A stretch of DNA of 8,224 nt from an uncultured bacterium (GTDB lineage Bacteria > Krumholzibacteriota > Krumholzibacteriia > LZORAL124-64-63). Below, in pieces: positions 1 through 5,750 of the stretch. Made by a program: the position numbers and the translations under genes. The notes under the pieces were generated by a model. The model worked only from the letters and a program-made list of their open reading frames with translations, was not told where the DNA came from and ran no database searches. The stretch is taken from assembly GCA_903847545.1 (NCBI GenBank), contig CAINDZ010000302.1, positions 1 through 8,224 of the forward strand, read 5' to 3'. Each line of letters starts with the position of its first letter. Position 1 is the first letter of the stretch.

Positions 1-1127
1 ACCGGCAGGTTCAGCGCCCGCGCGGGCCGCTCGCTGAGGCACGCCACCAGCCGGCCCAGGTCCAGCAGCCCGGTCCGCACAAGATACGTGATCCCGACGG
101 CCAGCGCGGTCTCCAGGCCGATCACGCCGAACGGCGCCTGGTCGAACTGGTACTCCTTCTCGGTGGCCGTGTGCGGCGCGTGGTCGGTGGCGATGGCGTC
201 GATGGTCCCGTCCGCCAGGCCCTCGGCGATGGCGGCCAGGTCGTCGGCCTCGCGCAGGGGAGGGTTCGTCTTGAACAGCGGCGACCAGTCACGGCACCGC
301 GCGTGGTCCAGGCTGAAGTGGTGCGGCGTCGCCGCGGCAGTCACGCGCACGCCCTCTGCCTTGGCGCGGCGGATGATCGCGACCGCGCCCTTGGTCGACA
401 CGTGTGCCACGTGCAGGTGGCCCTTCGACGCGCGCGCCAGCTCGATGTCGCGGAACAGCGCCGCATCCTCGGCCGCGCGCGACATGCCGGCCAGGCCCAG
501 CCGCGTGGCCCAGTAGCCTCCGTGCATCACGCCGCGCCCGGAGATGCTCTGGTCCTCGGGGTGCGTGATGACGGGCACGCCGAGCATGCCCGCGTACTTG
601 AGCGCGTTGCCCAGCAGGTTGCCGTTCGTCACGGGGGCCATGTCGTCGGTGAAGCCGACCGCGCCGGCCGAGACCATGTCGCCGAACTCGGTCATGGCCT
701 CGCCGCGACGCCCGGGGCTGACGGCGCCCGTCGGGAACACCCGGCACAGGCCGGCCTCGCGGCCGCGGTCGATCAGGTAGCGCACCAGGCCCGAGTTGTC
801 GACCGCCGGGTCCGTGTCCGGCATCGTCACGACCGCCGTGTAGCCGCCGGCCGCCGCCGCGCGACAACCGGTGGCCACGGTCTCCTTCTCCTCGTTGCCC
901 GGTTCGCGGAAGTGGACCGACAGGTCGACCAGCCCCGGCGCGCAGACCAGGCCGCCGCCGTCCAGCACCGGGATGCCCTCGAGCGCCGGCGCCCCGGCGC
1001 CGAGCGCCTCGATGCGCCCCTTGCTGACGTGCAGGAAGCCCGGCCCCTTCGCGAGCACGCCGTCGCGGCACAGCTTCACGTTGGCGACCACGAACTCCGC
1101 GGGAATCCGCTCCCAGCTCCACTCCAT
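1..1127 (-). CDS. pyrC: Dihydroorotase, class I type, 3' end beyond window
   Basis: This cytoplasmic amidohydrolase closes N-carbamoyl-aspartate to dihydroorotate, the third step of pyrimidine synthesis. 375 codons are visible from the ATG at 1127; the frame is still open at base 1, so roughly 50 C-terminal residues of a usual ~430 are missing. The TIM-barrel motifs appear in order: an HxH-type segment with REPG at 70-77, MPDT at 102-105, TDD at 160-162, THPED at 188-192, AHVST at 241-245, TPHH at 267-270, NPPLR at 288-292 and TDHAPH at 314-319. The spacing of D161, H189, H242 and D315 matches the class I metal ligands. The first histidine of HxH is Ser70 (H72 is kept), and the usual MPNT asparagine is Asp104, so activity is uncertain. 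AGAGGA at 1133-1138 is a good ribosome site 5 nt from the start. The gene lies 38 nt after pyrB in the same operon. Family assignment is firm; catalytic competence is not. Confidence 0.93.
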   Translation of the reverse strand, partial: MEWSWERIPAEFVVANVKLCRDGVLAKGPGFLHVSKGRIEALGAGAPALEGIPVLDGGGLVCAPGLVDLSVHFREPGNEEKETVATGCRAAAAGGYTAVVTMPDTDPAVDNSGLVRYLIDRGREAGLCRVFPTGAVSPGRRGEAMTEFGDMVSAGAVGFTDDMAPVTNGNLLGNALKYAGMLGVPVITHPEDQSISGRGVMHGGYWATRLGLAGMSRAAEDAALFRDIELARASKGHLHVAHVSTKGAVAIIRRAKAEGVRVTAAATPHHFSLDHARCRDWSPLFKTNPPLREADDLAAIAEGLADGTIDAIATDHAPHTATEKEYQFDQAPFGVIGLETALAVGITYLVRTGLLDLGRLVACLSERPARALNLP

Positions 1128-1132
1128 GTCGG

Positions 1133-1138
1133 TCCTCT
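1133..1138 (-). promoter_or_regulatory. Ribosome binding site of pyrC
   Basis: On the minus strand AGAGGA lies 5 nt before the ATG at 1127 and fixes that start. It is separated by only a few bases from the 16-bp palindrome at 1144-1159. Confidence 0.7.
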
Positions 1139-1143
1139 TTCGC

Positions 1144-1159
1144 CGGCCGCGCGCGGCCG
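1144..1159. repeat. 16-bp perfect palindrome between pyrB and pyrC
   Basis: The sequence CGGCCGCGCGCGGCCG equals its own reverse complement and occupies nearly half of the 38-nt pyrB-pyrC gap. In mRNA it can fold into a 6-bp GC stem with a CGCG loop just upstream of the pyrC ribosome site. No U-tract follows, so it is not an intrinsic terminator. It may stabilise the mRNA or tune pyrC translation, or simply reflect high GC content. Confidence 0.6.
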
Positions 1160-1165
1160 CGTCGG

Positions 1166-2119
1166 TCAGGCCTGGGCCGCGGCCGGGGCCAGGGCCCCAG
1201 GGTCGCCGCCGGACAGCAGGTAGATCAGGGCCATGCGCACGGCCACGCCGTTGGCCACCTGGTCGAGGATCACCTGGCGGGGCCCGTCGGCCACCTCGCT
1301 GGCGATCTCCACGTCGCGGTTCATGGGCCCGGGGTGCATGATGAACGCCTCGGGCTTCAGCTTCTTCACCACGTCGGCGCTGATGCCGTACATGCGGTGG
1401 TACTCGCGGTTGCTCGGGAACGAGCGGCTGGCATGCCGCTCCAGCTGGATGCGCAGCACGTTCAGCACGTCGGCGTCGGCCACCGCGCGCATCAGGTCGT
1501 ACTCCACCCGCACGCCCAACTTGTCGAGCCCCGACGGCACCATCGTCGGCGGCCCGCACACCGTCACCTCGGCGCCCAGCTTGGTCAGGCCCCAGATGTT
1601 CGAGCGCGCGACGCGGCTGTGCGTGATGTCGCCGATGATCGTCACCTTGCGCCCGCGCAGGTCGCCCAGCCGCTGGCGCATGGTCATGATGTCGAGCAGG
1701 CCCTGCGTGGGGTGCTCATGCGCGCCGTCGCCGGCGTTGATCACCGAGCAGGCCAGCACGTTCGCCAGGTAGCGCGCCGCCCCCGAGGAACTGTGCCTGA
1801 TCACGAGCATGTCGATCTTCATCGCCGCCAGGTTCTCGGCGGTGTCGCGCAGGGTCTCGCCCTTGGACAGGCTGCTGGTGGCCGTGGAGAAGTTGACGAT
1901 GTCGGCCGACAGGCGCTTCTCGGCCAGCTCGAAGCTGATGCGCGTGCGGGTGCTGGGCTCGTGGAAGAAGTTGACCACCGTGCGCCCGCGCATGATGGGC
2001 ACCGAGCGCACGGGACGGTCGAAAACGGCGCGGAAGCGCGAGGCGATGTCGATCACGCCGAGGATCTCCTCGGCCGCCAGATCCTCCAGGCCAAGGACAT
2101 CCTTGCTGCGCAGGATCAT
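1166..2119 (-). CDS. pyrB: Aspartate carbamoyltransferase catalytic chain
   Basis: This 317-residue enzyme condenses carbamoyl phosphate with aspartate to give N-carbamoyl-aspartate, the committed step of pyrimidine synthesis. The length is close to the usual 300-315. All diagnostic motifs are present: the carbamoyl-phosphate loop STRTR at 56-60 within FHEPSTRTRISFE, the 80s-loop SLSKGET with K86, HPTQ at 136-139, GDITHSRVARS at 163-173, the aspartate-binding LRIQ at 222-225 and HPGPMNRDVEI at 262-272. The ATG at 2119 overlaps the TGA of pyrR (ATGA, 2116-2119), implying translational coupling, and GGAGG about 10 nt upstream inside pyrR can serve as ribosome site. pyrC follows after 38 nt. In several bacteria with separate pyrB and pyrC genes the two proteins form one complex, which matters here because PyrC has an altered metal site. 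No regulatory pyrI gene is visible. Confidence 0.97.
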   Translation of the reverse strand: MILRSKDVLGLEDLAAEEILGVIDIASRFRAVFDRPVRSVPIMRGRTVVNFFHEPSTRTRISFELAEKRLSADIVNFSTATSSLSKGETLRDTAENLAAMKIDMLVIRHSSSGAARYLANVLACSVINAGDGAHEHPTQGLLDIMTMRQRLGDLRGRKVTIIGDITHSRVARSNIWGLTKLGAEVTVCGPPTMVPSGLDKLGVRVEYDLMRAVADADVLNVLRIQLERHASRSFPSNREYHRMYGISADVVKKLKPEAFIMHPGPMNRDVEIASEVADGPRQVILDQVANGVAVRMALIYLLSGGDPGALAPAAAQA

Positions 2120-2667
2120 GCCTCGCCCACCTCCCCGACGATGACCTCGAGCTTGCCGTCGAATTCCTCGACCTTGACCTTGATGATCTCGCGCTGCGAC
2201 GTCGGCACGTTCTTGCCGACGAAGTCCGGGCGGATCGGCAGCTCGCGATGGCCGCGGTCGATCAGCACCGCCAGGCGGATGGCCTGCGGGCGTCCCCAGT
2301 CCATGATCACGTCCAGCGCGGCGCGCACCGTGCGGCCGGTGTACAGCACGTCGTCGACCAGGATGATGATCTTCTCGTTCACGTCGAACGGCATCTCGGT
2401 GGACGACACCTTCGGCGACGGCCCGAGCTTGCTGAGGTCGTCGCGATAGAACGTGATGTCCAGCGCCCCCTGCGGCACGTCGATGTTCTCGACCCGCCGC
2501 AGCGCCTCGGCCAGCATGCGCGCCAGCGACACGCCGCGCCGCTGCACGCCCAGCAGCACCAGGTTGTCGACGCCCTTGTTCGCCTCGATGATCTCGTGCG
2601 CCATCCGCTCGAGCGCCCGGTTCATCTCCTTGGCGTTCATGATGACGGCTTTTTCGCTGAAGTTCAT
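2116..2667 (-). CDS. pyrR: PyrR, bifunctional pyr operon regulator / uracil phosphoribosyltransferase
   Basis: PyrR binds pyr leader mRNA in response to UMP/UTP versus PRPP, and usually also converts uracil plus PRPP to UMP. The 183-residue protein matches family length (~180) and aligns from its first residues with known PyrR proteins (EKAVIM near the N-terminus). It has the phosphoribosyltransferase PRPP loop VDDVLYTGRT at 104-113, YRDDLSK at 74-80, DRGHRELPIR at 137-146 and GKNVPTS at 151-157, all hallmark PyrR segments. The ATG at 2667 is chosen because AGAGGGA lies 5 nt upstream and because a longer in-frame reading to 2853 would run through the terminator hairpin and its T-tract. It is the first gene of the operon, downstream of an attenuator, and its stop overlaps the pyrB start by 4 nt. 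It is therefore probably autoregulated together with pyrB and pyrC. Confidence 0.97.
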   Translation of the reverse strand: MNFSEKAVIMNAKEMNRALERMAHEIIEANKGVDNLVLLGVQRRGVSLARMLAEALRRVENIDVPQGALDITFYRDDLSKLGPSPKVSSTEMPFDVNEKIIILVDDVLYTGRTVRAALDVIMDWGRPQAIRLAVLIDRGHRELPIRPDFVGKNVPTSQREIIKVKVEEFDGKLEVIVGEVGEA

Positions 2668-2672
2668 GCGCG

Positions 2673-2679
2673 TCCCTCT
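2673..2679 (-). promoter_or_regulatory. Ribosome binding site of pyrR, resembling a PyrR-binding loop
   Basis: AGAGGGA on the minus strand is 5 nt before the pyrR ATG and fixes the start. It sits inside CCAGAGGG, which resembles the CCAGAGAGG core of the RNA loop bound by PyrR in Bacillus. A weak stem (GTC-CC with GG-GAC, one bulged G) can enclose it. The ribosome site is clear; the PyrR-binding role is only inferred. Confidence 0.7.
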
Positions 2680-2704
2680 GGCTCGTTGGCGACCGGGCAG
2701 ACCC

Positions 2705-2732
2705 AAAAAAAAGCGTGCCCTGCTGGTCACGC
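2705..2732 (-). terminator. Intrinsic terminator (attenuator) in the pyrR leader
   Basis: Read on the minus strand, arm GCGTGACC (2732-2725), loop AGCA and arm GGGCACGC (2720-2713) pair in 7 of 8 positions with a single A-G mismatch. Eight uninterrupted T residues (2712-2705) follow. This is a textbook intrinsic terminator, located 38 nt before the pyrR start codon and oriented with the operon. No complete upstream gene on this strand needs it, so it must act on the pyr leader transcript as an attenuator. Confidence 0.88.
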
Positions 2733-2755
2733 TGTCCCGGGCACACGGCTCCCGG
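2713..2755 (-). promoter_or_regulatory. Mutually exclusive antiterminator and anti-antiterminator pairings of the pyr leader
   Basis: The upstream segment GTGTGCCC (2746-2739) pairs over 8 positions, one of them G-U, with GGGCACGC (2720-2713), which is the 3' arm of the terminator. Forming this hairpin would prevent termination. Further upstream, CCGGG (2755-2751) can pair with CCCGG (2741-2737), which includes the CCC of the antiterminator arm, giving an anti-antiterminator. This nested arrangement is the one used by PyrR-controlled attenuators in Bacillus, where UMP-bound PyrR favours the third structure. The complementarity is seen directly; control by PyrR is inferred from the pyrR gene immediately downstream. 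Confidence 0.65.
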
Positions 2756-2774
2756 CGGGTCGGTTTGGTGTCAT
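2727..2774 (-). CDS. Possible 15-residue leader peptide of the pyr operon
   Basis: A short ORF encodes MTPNRPAGSRVPGTA and ends with a TGA that lies inside the 5' arm of the terminator hairpin (2729-2727). Its CGT-GTG-CCC codons form the antiterminator arm. AGGAA lies about 9 nt before the ATG, an acceptable but not ideal ribosome site. A ribosome at the stop codon would cover the terminator arm, so translation could couple to termination as in enterobacterial pyrBI. The same frame is open back to 2921, but the upstream ATGs lack properly spaced ribosome sites. Conservation in relatives is needed before accepting it as a gene. Confidence 0.3.
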   Translation of the reverse strand: MTPNRPAGSRVPGTA

Positions 2775-2970
2775 CGCACGTCGTTCCTGGCGTGGACCGC
2801 GCGGAATGTAGCAGCGCAGCCTCATTGGCAGCAAGGGGTTTCTCGGTCGGCACCTTCGCCGCCCGTACTGAGTGGTGTTTTCAATTGATTTTTTGATCTC
2901 ATGCCGGCAGGTTCCTTGCATACCCCTGCTCTTCGGTAGGAGTCGTCGTCAATCCAGGGAGGAAGCATCC
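2775..2970. other. Divergent intergenic region between the pyr leader and the cytochrome gene
   Basis: These ~200 bases must contain the promoters of both the pyr operon (minus) and the cytochrome-like gene (plus). The patch at 2873-2900 is unusually AT-rich for this window and contains the palindrome TCAATTGA (2881-2888) and two TTGAT repeats (2885 and 2893). A plus-strand pair TTGATC (2893-2898) / TTGCAT (2916-2921) has 17-bp spacing, but its -10 box matches only half the consensus. I could not identify a convincing sigma-70 promoter on either strand. No convincing gene lies in this stretch. Confidence 0.5.
2956..2963 (+). promoter_or_regulatory. Ribosome binding site of the cytochrome-like gene
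   Basis: AGGGAGGA lies 7 nt before the ATG at 2971, a strong site that decides the start. The same frame is open upstream to an ATG at 2872, but that start would destroy the N-terminal position of the signal peptide. Confidence 0.8.
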
Positions 2971-3348
2971 ATGACGAGGAAGAACATGCTGGTCGCCAGC
3001 CTTTCACTTTGCCTGCTCACCTATGCGACAGGCACGGCCCACGCCACCAGCGGCATCAAGAACGCCTGGAAGACGCGCTACGCAACCGCCTGCGCCACGC
3101 TGCGGACGGCCGCCGACCAGTGCCTCATCTGCCACACCAGCAGCAACGCCGACATCGACAACCTGAACGCCTACGGCACGCTCCTGATGAACAACAACCG
3201 CAACTACGCGGCGGCCGAGCCGATCGACTCCGACGGCGACGGCCGGACCAACCTCGAGGAGATCATGACCGACTGCACGAGGCCCGGGGACATCACGTCG
3301 CCCACGGCGGCGACGACCTGGGGTGCCATGAAGTCCTTCTACCGCTAG
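2971..3348 (+). CDS. Secreted monoheme c-type cytochrome-like protein with Ca-binding-type loop
   Basis: This is a 125-residue exported protein. Residues 1-25 form a Sec signal peptide: basic TRK, a hydrophobic stretch and an AHA cleavage site before Thr26. The mature ~100 residues carry one CxxCH heme-attachment motif, CLICH at 51-55. They also carry a DSDGDGRTNLEE segment at 86-97, which matches EF-hand/thrombospondin-3-type calcium loops. Two further cysteines (C41 and C102) could form a disulfide; M73 or M99 could be a distal heme ligand. CxxCH followed by a DSDGDG..N..E loop recurs in small periplasmic proteins of several environmental phyla, but I cannot name a specific function. Electron transfer or heme-based sensing in the periplasm is inferred. 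The gene is transcribed divergently from the pyr operon and stops 10 nt from the convergent ATPase gene, so it is probably a single-gene unit. Confidence 0.85.
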   Translation: MTRKNMLVASLSLCLLTYATGTAHATSGIKNAWKTRYATACATLRTAADQCLICHTSSNADIDNLNAYGTLLMNNNRNYAAAEPIDSDGDGRTNLEEIMTDCTRPGDITSPTAATTWGAMKSFYR

Positions 3349-3358
3349 GGAGCCGCGC

Positions 3359-4714
3359 TCAGGGCGTGTCCGTCGCCGGCCGCAGGCCGGTCGACGCGAG
3401 CCCGACGACCCGGCAACCAACGGCCTCGAGAAAGCGGCGGTCGTGGGACGCCACCACGACCGTCGTTTTTTCGTCCAGCCCACGCAGCAGGTCCGCGACC
3501 AGCCGGCGCCCCGGCCCGTCCAGCGCGACGGTCGGCTCGTCCAGGAGCAGGAGCCGGCGCCCCGAAAGCAGCACCAGCCCCAGGGCCAGGCGGCGCTTCT
3601 GGCCGCTGCTGAGGTCGCGGGGATGCCGGTCGAGGGTGTCATCCGGCAGCCCGAGGCGGCGCAGAAGGTCGGCCGCTCCCGAGGCGGCGAGCGAGGGGTC
3701 GACGGCGATCTCCTGCCGCACGGTCGAGCAGCTGAACAGGTACTCGGGAAACTGCGGGGCCAGAAGGGCCAGCCCGTGGTCGAGGTCGAGCGCGCCGCGC
3801 CCGTACAGGCGACGGCCGCAAAGGCGCACGTCGCCGCTGTCCGGCCGCCGGGCGCCGGCGCAGGCCGCCAGCAGCGTGCTCTTGCCGCAGCCGTTGGGCC
3901 CCCACACGCCCAGCCGGCTGCCCGCGGGCAGGTCCAGGTCCACCGCGGCGAAACCGGGCCGCTCCCCGAACCGGCACCCCACGCCGCGCAGCGCCAGCAC
4001 CACCTCGCCGGCGTCCCCTGTCTGGCGGGCTCCGGGCGCGGCCGGGCCCCTCGCCCCGGGCTCCGGGTCGGTCCCGAACAGGCGCGCCCACGCGGGATCG
4101 GCCAGCACCGTCCGCGGATCGCCGGCCGCGGCCACGCGTCCCCCGTCCAGCACGACCAGGTGGTCGGCCCGCAGCGCCTCGCGCGGGTCGCAGGTCGCCG
4201 TCAGCAACGCCCCCCCGGTGCGGTGGCGCCAGTCGTCCAGCCGGTCGAGCACCCACCCCGCCTGCTCGTCGTCCTGCAGCGCGGTGGGCTCGTCGCACAG
4301 GAGCACGTTCGGCTGCTGGCCCAACGCCACAGCCAGCGCCAGTCGCTGCTTCTGGCCCGCAGACAGCAGGCGGGGATCGCAGCCACCCAGTCCCTCGAGC
4401 CCGAACCCTTCCGGCAGGCACAGGCCAGCCTTGTCGCGCCCCAGCGCAAGCTCGCCCGCCACGGTCGGCGCCACGAACTGGTCGTCGGGATCCTGAGGCA
4501 ACAGGGCGCTGCGGCACGCCAGCGGCGAGCCCGCCTGGGCCAGGCTGGTCAACAGGGACGACTTGCCCGAGCCGTTGGCGCCCGCCACCGCCACCCAGGC
4601 GCCGGGGCGCAGCTCGAGGTCGACGCCCGCCAGCAGGGGCCCGGCCCCTTCGGCGCGGCGCTGGAGCACGGTCCAGTCGCGCAGTGAAAGCAGCGGCGCC
4701 TGGTCAGCCGGCAT
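3359..4714 (-). CDS. Tandem (two-NBD) ABC ATPase, ECF-transporter EcfA/CbiO type
   Basis: This is a 451-residue cytoplasmic protein of two fused nucleotide-binding domains, expected to power an energy-coupling-factor importer of vitamins or metals. NBD1 has Walker A GANGSGKSS at 45-53, Q-loop PQDPDDQ at 73-79 (EcfA-like), signature LSAGQ at 117-121, Walker B ending DEPT at 141-144 and D-loop ALQD. NBD2 has Walker A GPNGCGKST at 272-280, Q-loop PQFPEYLF at 320-327, signature LSSGQ at 368-372, DEPT at 392-395 and ALD at 397-399. The switch histidine is present in NBD2 (H424, ASHD) but is Cys175 in NBD1 (ATCD), so the two ATP sites are not equivalent. There are no membrane segments, and no EcfT or S-component gene lies in the window. 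The ATG at 4714 overlaps the end of dus by 11 nt, with GAGG 9 nt upstream, suggesting coupling. The transported substrate is unknown. The family call is good; another dual-NBD ABC type remains possible. Confidence 0.85.
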   Translation of the reverse strand: MPADQAPLLSLRDWTVLQRRAEGAGPLLAGVDLELRPGAWVAVAGANGSGKSSLLTSLAQAGSPLACRSALLPQDPDDQFVAPTVAGELALGRDKAGLCLPEGFGLEGLGGCDPRLLSAGQKQRLALAVALGQQPNVLLCDEPTALQDDEQAGWVLDRLDDWRHRTGGALLTATCDPREALRADHLVVLDGGRVAAAGDPRTVLADPAWARLFGTDPEPGARGPAAPGARQTGDAGEVVLALRGVGCRFGERPGFAAVDLDLPAGSRLGVWGPNGCGKSTLLAACAGARRPDSGDVRLCGRRLYGRGALDLDHGLALLAPQFPEYLFSCSTVRQEIAVDPSLAASGAADLLRRLGLPDDTLDRHPRDLSSGQKRRLALGLVLLSGRRLLLLDEPTVALDGPGRRLVADLLRGLDEKTTVVVASHDRRFLEAVGCRVVGLASTGLRPATDTP

Positions 4715-5750
4715 CGGGACCGGCCTCGCCCGCGGCGGCGCCCGCGGCCCGCGGGTCGCCCAGGGCCCGTGCCTCGTCCAGCAGCGCGATCATCCCCGCG
4801 CTGCCGGGCGCGTCGTAGAGCCGCTTGCGGAAGGCCGCAGCGCCGGGGTAGCCGCGGAAGCAGCGGCTGATGTGGCCGCGCACGACCAGGCACCCGTGGC
4901 CCTCGCCGCGCGCAGCGACCTCGCCGCGGATGTGGTCGGCGGTGACGTCGCACAGCTCCGCGAACGAGACGTTCGGCGCCGCGCCGCCCTCGTCGACCGC
5001 GCGCATCTCGGCGAAGATCCAGGGATTGCCCATCGCCCCGCGCCCGATCATCACGCCGTGGCAGCGCGTGTGCTCGACAAGCCGCCGGTAGCTGGCGCCG
5101 TCGACGACGTCGCCGTTGCCGATCACCGGGATCTCTAGCAGCTCGACCAGGTGCGCGATGCGGTCCCAGTTCGCCTGCCCGGTGAACTTCTGCGCGCGCG
5201 TGCGCCCGTGCATCGTCACCCAGGCGCAGCCGCGCTCCTGCAGCAGCAGGCCGACCTCGTCGTAGTTGACCTTGTCCTCGTCCCAGCCGGTGCGGATTTT
5301 CGCCGTCACCGGCACGGCGCTGTTGGCGACCACCGCCGAGATGATGCGGTCCAGCAGCGGCACGTCGGCCAGCAGCGCGCTGCCGCCGCACTTCTGCACC
5401 ACCTTCTTGACCGGGCAGCCGAAGTTGATGTCCAGCACGTCCAGCCGCCGGGTGCCCAGCAGCCGCGCGGCCTGCGCCATGTGCTCGGGGTCGGCGCCGA
5501 AGATCTGCACGCCGACCAGGCCCTCCTCGCCATCGGTGTCGACCAGCTTCCACGTGTTCTCGCCGCCGTAGGTCAGCCCGCTGGCCGAGGCGAACTCGCA
5601 GAAGCCCATGTCGGCGCCGAACCGGCGGCAGATGTCGCGGAACGGGCGGTCCGTGACCCCGGCCATCGGGGACAGCAGGCGGCGCACGCCGCCCAGCCAG
5701 GGCAGGCGCGGGTCGAGCCGGGTCGGCTTGCGGGGCAACGGACGGTCCAT
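4704..5750 (-). CDS. dus: tRNA-dihydrouridine synthase (DusB-like)
   Basis: This 348-residue flavoenzyme reduces specific uridines of tRNA to dihydrouridine using FMN and NADPH. The FMN-binding TIM barrel starts with SPMAGVTDRPFR at 27-38. It continues with the DINFGCP segment at 107-113 holding the catalytic cysteine C112, then KIRTGW at 151-156, MHGRT at 180-184 followed by QKFTGQANW, IPVIGNGD at 207-214 and IGRGAMGNPWIF at 235-246. These are all Dus/FMN hallmarks, and the length is normal (320-350). The C-terminal ~20 residues are Ala/Gly-rich and probably disordered. The ATG at 5750 has GAGGA only about 3 nt upstream, a short spacing, but no better start is seen. It is the first gene of a two-gene unit with the tandem ATPase, which starts inside its last codons. 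DusB-like is favoured over other Dus subfamilies but is not certain. Confidence 0.94.
   Translation of the reverse strand: MDRPLPRKPTRLDPRLPWLGGVRRLLSPMAGVTDRPFRDICRRFGADMGFCEFASASGLTYGGENTWKLVDTDGEEGLVGVQIFGADPEHMAQAARLLGTRRLDVLDINFGCPVKKVVQKCGGSALLADVPLLDRIISAVVANSAVPVTAKIRTGWDEDKVNYDEVGLLLQERGCAWVTMHGRTRAQKFTGQANWDRIAHLVELLEIPVIGNGDVVDGASYRRLVEHTRCHGVMIGRGAMGNPWIFAEMRAVDEGGAAPNVSFAELCDVTADHIRGEVAARGEGHGCLVVRGHISRCFRGYPGAAAFRKRLYDAPGSAGMIALLDEARALGDPRAAGAAAGEAGPDAG

Noticed and set aside
171..1223. Long plus-strand open frame opposite pyrC
   Set aside because: Arg/His/Ala-rich translation without motifs; the opposite strand carries a complete dihydroorotase motif series. It is a codon-bias shadow of GC-rich DNA.
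1334..2449. Plus-strand open frame across pyrB and pyrR
   Set aside because: Low-complexity His/Arg/Ala translation opposite two well-conserved genes.
2120..2746. N-terminal extension of the pyrB frame upstream of 2119
   Set aside because: It runs out of frame through pyrR with Arg/Gly-rich nonsense, and the conserved PyrB start MILRSKDVL is at 2119.
2668..2853. Longer PyrR start at 2853
   Set aside because: The extension would be translated through the terminator hairpin and T8 tract, and the family N-terminus plus a good ribosome site match 2667.
2885..2898. FNR/CRP-like site TTGAT....TGATC
   Set aside because: The half-sites are direct repeats rather than the inverted TTGAT-N4-ATCAA arrangement.
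2872..2970. Upstream start for the cytochrome-like protein
   Set aside because: It has no ribosome site and would bury the signal peptide; AGGGAGGA supports 2971.
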